Source of the DNA: Paraglaciecola arctica
Lineage (GTDB): Bacteria; Pseudomonadota; Gammaproteobacteria; Enterobacterales; Alteromonadaceae
Length of the DNA: 17,740 nucleotides
Reading direction: 5' to 3'
Assembly (NCBI GenBank): GCA_003232445.1
Contig: QIJM01000054.1
Location: forward strand, 1-17,740
Shown: piece by piece, positions 14,330-17,740 of the stretch
Position numbering within the stretch: the first letter of the stretch is position 1
How the letters are laid out: each line of letters starts with the position of its first letter
Position numbers and translations under genes: made by a program
Notes under the pieces: model-generated
The model's database searches: none
Seen by the model: only the letters and a program-made list of their open reading frames with translations
Told to the model about the DNA's origin: nothing

Positions 14330-16273
14330 ATGTCTTCTCATTTGTACCCTGTATCTGAATCTAGTCAAGCCAGCAGTCATGCGGATAAAGCAGAGTATCA
14401 GCGCCTTTACCAGTGGTCGGTTGATGATCCCGAGGGGTTTTGGGCCGAGCAAGGTCAACGTATTGATTGGATAAAGCCATATTCAAGGATTTGCGATAGC
14501 AATTTTTCAACACAAAATATTGATATCAAGTGGTTTGAAGATGGGCAGCTTAACGCCACTTATAGCTGCATTGATAGACATGTTAAGCAACACCCTCAGC
14601 GCAACGCAATCATTTGGGAAGGTGACGAGCCTGATACACAAAAGCATGTCAGCTATCAAGAGTTGCATGACGAAGTTTGCCGATTGGCCAACGGTCTAAA
14701 AGATTTGGGCGTTGAAAAAGGCGATAGGGTCATTATCTATATGCCAATGATCCCAGAAGCTGTCTACGCTATGTTGGCTTGCGCTAGAGTAGGTGCCGTA
14801 CATTCGGTGATTTTTGCGGGGTTTTCACCCAATGCAATAGCCGACAGAATAGAAGACTGCGGGGCGAAAATAATCATTACTGCCGATGAAGGTAGAAGAG
14901 GTGGTGGACGGATTTCGCTGAAAGACAATGTAGACAAAGCACTGCTAAAAGAATCGACTCGCGGCGTCACAAAAGTCATTACCTATCAACTTACTTCAGG
15001 TTCATGTGGTTGGGATCAGGCACGTGACATTTGGTGGCATGATTTGGTGGCAAAGTGCGCCAATACTTTCGAACCAGAAGTCATGAATGCAGAAGACCCG
15101 TTATTCATCTTGTATACGTCTGGCTCTACGGGCAAGCCAAAAGGTGTGGTGCATACCACGGGTGGTTATATGGTTTATGCTTCGTTGACCCATCATTATG
15201 TATTTGATCACAAACCAACTGATATTTACTGGTGTGCTGCCGATGTGGGTTGGATAACCGGCCATACCTACATTGTTTATGGGCCGTTAGCAAACGGGGC
15301 TAGCACATTAATGTTTGAAGGCGTACCCACCTATCCTGATGTGAGACGCATGGGACAAATCGTGGATAAACATAAGGTGTCTATTTTGTATACTGCACCG
15401 ACCGCTATTCGCGCGCTCATGGCAAAAGGCGACGAGCCAGTAAAAGGCTCTAGCAGAGAGAGTTTGCGCTTATTAGGCAGTGTCGGTGAACCGATTAATC
15501 CTGAGGCATGGCATTGGTATTATAAAAAAATAGGCAATGCTCAGTGTCCAATCGTTGATACTTGGTGGCAAACCGAAACGGGCGGGGCGATGATCACGCC
15601 TTTACCCGGTGCAACAGATTTGAAACCCGGTTCGGCAAGCTTACCGTTTTTTGGCGTAAAACCAGCGTTAGTGTCCAATGAAGGCGAGATCCTTGAGGGC
15701 GCTGCTCAGGGTAACTTAGTCATTACGGGATCATGGCCTGGTCAAGCAAGAACCGTTTGGGGCGATCACCAACGTTTTATTCAAACGTATTTCAGCACCT
15801 ACAAAAACTTATATTTTACGGGTGATGGCGCGAAACGTGATGAAGATGGATATTATTGGATCACAGGCAGAGTCGACGATGTATTAAATGTGTCTGGACA
15901 TCGACTGGGTACAGCTGAGATTGAGAGTGCTTTAGTCGCTCATCCAGCGGTGGCAGAGGCTGCAGTGGTAGGTTACCCTCACGATATTAAGGGGCAGGGG
16001 ATTTATGTATATTTGCTACCAACTGATGGAGTGGAAATTTCGGAAGAATTAAGCAAAGAGGTGAGAAAATGGGTAAGAGATGATTTAAGTCCTATTGCCA
16101 GCCCTGATTTAATTCAATGGACTGCTGGTTTACCCAAAACACGTTCAGGGAAAATAATGCGCAGAATTTTGCGTAAAATCGCGGCAAACGAACATCAGCA
16201 GTTAGGTGATACCTCGACACTGGCAGATCCGAGCGTGGTCGATTTGTTAATTGAAAATAGGCTTAATAAATAG
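14330..16273 (+). CDS. acs: Acetyl-coenzyme A synthetase (647 aa)
   Basis: AMP-forming enzyme turning acetate, ATP and CoA into acetyl-CoA, for growth on low acetate. The ATP loop YTSGSTGKPKG lies near residues 262-272, followed by DIYWCAADVGWITGHTYIVY, DTWWQTETGG, the hinge region with YYWITGRVDDVLNVSGHRLG, and the C-terminal lysine Lys608 in TRSGKIMRRILRK, equivalent to the lysine whose acetylation switches the enzyme off in relatives. Length is close to the usual 650. AAGGGA 9 nt before the ATG is a good ribosome-binding site. In related bacteria acs expression is controlled by a LuxR-type response regulator; a wrecked gene of that kind lies just downstream. Confidence 0.97.
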   Translation: MSSHLYPVSESSQASSHADKAEYQRLYQWSVDDPEGFWAEQGQRIDWIKPYSRICDSNFSTQNIDIKWFEDGQLNATYSCIDRHVKQHPQRNAIIWEGDEPDTQKHVSYQELHDEVCRLANGLKDLGVEKGDRVIIYMPMIPEAVYAMLACARVGAVHSVIFAGFSPNAIADRIEDCGAKIIITADEGRRGGGRISLKDNVDKALLKESTRGVTKVITYQLTSGSCGWDQARDIWWHDLVAKCANTFEPEVMNAEDPLFILYTSGSTGKPKGVVHTTGGYMVYASLTHHYVFDHKPTDIYWCAADVGWITGHTYIVYGPLANGASTLMFEGVPTYPDVRRMGQIVDKHKVSILYTAPTAIRALMAKGDEPVKGSSRESLRLLGSVGEPINPEAWHWYYKKIGNAQCPIVDTWWQTETGGAMITPLPGATDLKPGSASLPFFGVKPALVSNEGEILEGAAQGNLVITGSWPGQARTVWGDHQRFIQTYFSTYKNLYFTGDGAKRDEDGYYWITGRVDDVLNVSGHRLGTAEIESALVAHPAVAEAAVVGYPHDIKGQGIYVYLLPTDGVEISEELSKEVRKWVRDDLSPIASPDLIQWTAGLPKTRSGKIMRRILRKIAANEHQQLGDTSTLADPSVVDLLIENRLNK

Positions 16274-16299
16274 ACGATTTTTTTGACTATTAAATCCAG

Positions 16300-16340
16300 C
16301 TAATGAAATAGGGCTTAAATGTGAATTATGCCTTCATTAG
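16300..16340. repeat. Inverted repeat downstream of acs
   Basis: CTAATGAA (16300-16307) and TTCATTAG (16333-16340) form a perfect 8-bp inverted repeat with 25 nt between. There is no T run directly after it, so it is not a standard terminator. It could stabilise or end the acs message. Confidence 0.35.
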
Positions 16341-16383
16341 TTGAGACTAAAGTAAAAATAATAATTAAAACGGGTTAAGTTCA

Positions 16384-16518
16384 GTGGCGAAGTTTTTAAT
16401 AGCAGATGATCACCCTCTTTATAGAGAAGCGTACATCAGTGCCGTTTTCAGAAAGTTCAACGTCAATACGCGCACTCAAACTGTATTGTTATTGAAAAAT
16501 TTGGATATTGCTGAGTAG
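16384..16518 (+). pseudogene. LuxR-family response regulator with most of the gene deleted (44 codons left)
   Basis: From the GTG at 16384 the frame reads (V/M)AKFLIADDHPLYREAY, the classic start of a receiver domain with its acidic pair. It then runs directly into ISAVFRKFNVNTRTQTVLLL and KNLDIAE, the recognition-helix and tail region of a LuxR-type HTH, before TAG at 16516-16518. About 165 codons, including the phosphoacceptor aspartate and most of the DNA-binding domain, are missing, and both ends remain in the same frame. The residual 44-aa peptide cannot act as a response regulator. Position between acs and add fits a regulator of acetate metabolism of the CrbR type, but that identity is an inference. 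Only 6 nt separate the TAG from the add start. Confidence 0.75.
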
Positions 16519-16524
16519 CTACCT

Positions 16525-17542
16525 ATGATAAACCCCGACTACCCTTTAACTGATCTACATCGACATCTTGATGGTAATATTCGCTTGTCCACTATCTGGC
16601 AATTGGCAGAGGAATACTCAATTGTTCTGCCTGCAGATAATCTAGAGACTTTAAAAACAAAAGTACAAATTCAGCAGAAAACCACAGATCTATTAGCTTT
16701 TTTAGAAAAAATGGAACTGGGTGTTTCGGTATTGGCATCTGAACAAGCATGTTTTCGCGTGGCTTATGAAAATATTGAAGATGCCAAGCTAGCTGGACTG
16801 AGTTACGTTGAATTGCGCTTTTCACCTGTTTTTATGGCGAAAACGTATGCTTTGGTTCTAGAGCAAGTCATTGAGGCAGTGGTGGCAGGTTGTAAGGCGG
16901 GCAGTCAAACTTATGGCGTCTCAGTTAATCTTATTGGTATTTTGAGTCGCAGCTACGGCGAAAAAAGTTGTATGCAAGAATTGCAGGCTTTACTGACAGC
17001 GAAAGATAATATTTGTGCATTAGATTTAGCCGGTGATGAAAAAGGCTTCCCAGCAAAACGTTTTGTTGAGCATTTTACACTTGCCAGAGATGCGGGTTGG
17101 AACATTACTGTCCACGCCGGTGACTGTCCACGCCGGTGAAGCAGACGGGCCGCACAGTATTAGGCAAGCGATTGATGTGTTAGGCGCAACACGCATTGGC
17201 CATGGGGTTACTGCAGCACAAGATGATAAGTTGATGGATTTTATGGCTGAAAATGGGGTCGCTATCGAGTGTTGTTTGACATCCAATTTTCAAACTGGTG
17301 CCTGTACTAATATTGCTGAGCATCCGATTAAAATGTTTTTAGAAAAAAGTATTATGGTTACCTTGAATACTGATGATCCTGGCGTATCAGGAATTGAAAT
17401 TGCAGATGAGTATCAGTTAGCCAGAGAAGAAGTTGGCCTAACAACCAAACAGCTGATTCAAATACAGCTAAATGGGGTACATGCTGCTTTTGCTTCTAGC
17501 TCGCTTAAGCAAACTTTGTTGGCTATTAATAAAAAGCCCTGA
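16525..17542 (+). pseudogene. add: Adenosine deaminase gene, frameshifted by a 16-bp tandem duplication
   Basis: Encodes the zinc enzyme that deaminates adenosine and deoxyadenosine to inosine forms in purine salvage. The first part has DLHRHLDGN (zinc histidines), NIEDAKLAGLSYVELRFSPV and LDLAGDEKGFP, and reaches NITVHAG before the frame breaks into DCPRR and a stop at 17139. The second part resumes with VHAGEADGPHSIRQAI, GATRIGHGV, CLTSNFQTG and NTDDPGVSG (the conserved catalytic and zinc positions) to TGA at 17540-17542. The break is caused by two exact copies of ACTGTCCACGCCGGTG. Deleting one copy restores a 333-codon gene, the length of E. coli Add. All motifs are intact, so the lesion is very recent or a sequencing error. 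Confidence 0.93.
17107..17138 (+). repeat. Exact 16-bp tandem duplication inside add
   Basis: Copy one is 17107-17122, copy two 17123-17138, both ACTGTCCACGCCGGTG. The unit encodes the TVHAG part of the zinc-site motif. Since 16 is not a multiple of three it shifts the frame; loss of one copy by slippage would restore the gene. Confidence 0.97.
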
Positions 17543-17551
17543 AATCAGGGC
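17531..17551 (-). terminator. Rho-independent terminator on the minus strand, overlapping the add stop
   Basis: GCCCTG (17536-17541), AAAT, CAGGGC (17546-17551) makes a 6-7 bp GC-rich stem. Read on the minus strand it is followed by TTTTT (17535-17531). This fits an intrinsic terminator for a transcript coming from the right. On the plus strand there is no T run after the stem, although the hairpin may still protect the add message. Confidence 0.6.
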
Positions 17552-17740
17552 GGTATATCCAAGCCACCTCAAAATGAACGTTTCAGAACGACTGGAGCGC
17601 TTCAATTCAAGGCACGTCAATGACTGAATGTCAGCCACCTTCTGAATTGGCGTAACGAAGAAGTGGAGTGCCCCAGCCGTTCCCTTCGGGCAGATTTTAA
17701 AGCGATTTATGCTTCGTTGGCCATTTTTGACTTAGACCAC
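17552..17740. other. Unrecognised 189-bp stretch at the right edge
   Basis: No credible open frame on either strand; stops are frequent in all frames I read. It contains AACGAAG and CTTCGTT about 65 bp apart as an inverted pair, and the small palindrome CCCTTCGGG. It may be part of a dispersed repeat or mobile-element end continuing beyond the window, but I cannot assign a family. Confidence 0.3.

Noticed and set aside
1..17740. CRISPR arrays, prophage modules, retrons or other named defence systems
   Set aside because: No regularly spaced repeats, cas-like, reverse transcriptase or phage structural genes were seen on either strand.

Overview
The window looks like the chromosome of a marine gammaproteobacterium of the Alteromonadales, perhaps near Glaciecola/Paraglaciecola (inference). 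The signs are moderate to low GC, the family signatures of CmoA/CmoB, Acs, Add and a DUF3080 lipoprotein, and the mix of housekeeping genes with insertion-sequence debris. I found no CRISPR array, prophage or obvious new multi-gene defence system.

Layout. Positions 1-178 hold the N-terminus of an IS1634-family transposase running off the left edge. Positions 187-3416 hold a YbbAP-like ABC exporter operon on the minus strand (ATPase then FtsX-type permease), divergent from a gene for a small secreted protein at 3898-4629. Both divergent promoters have the same architecture: TTCACA-N5-TTCACA-N10-TACAAT, then 32 nt to the start codon. This points to one OmpR-type response regulator controlling the transporter and the periplasmic protein together. 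Next come a decayed IS256 transposase end (4693-5027) and tRNA-Val(GAC). A minus-strand cluster follows: a DUF3080 lipoprotein, a pteridine-reductase-like SDR and a fructosamine kinase (5363-8094).

Positions 8095-10185 are an accessory patch. It contains a 176-bp IS3-like remnant, a RelE/HigB-type toxin-antitoxin pair with a palindrome touching the toxin start codon, a 47-codon stump of a DNA-alkylation-repair-like gene, and a cvfB-like RNA-binding protein gene broken by two lesions.

From 10337 the content is housekeeping again: a D-amino-acid transaminase and alanine racemase pair (D-alanine/D-glutamate supply for the cell wall), then on the other strand cmoB and cmoA (wobble-uridine 5-oxyacetate modification of tRNA), then acs (acetate activation). 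Between acs and add lies a 44-codon remnant that joins the start of a LuxR-type response regulator to the end of its HTH domain. The add gene (adenosine deaminase) is broken only by an exact 16-bp tandem duplication; removing one copy restores 333 codons. The last 198 bp are not recognised.

The strongest observations are the matched divergent promoters, the clustering of disrupted genes (cvfB, the alkylation-repair stump, the response regulator, add) and the reversible-looking duplication in add.
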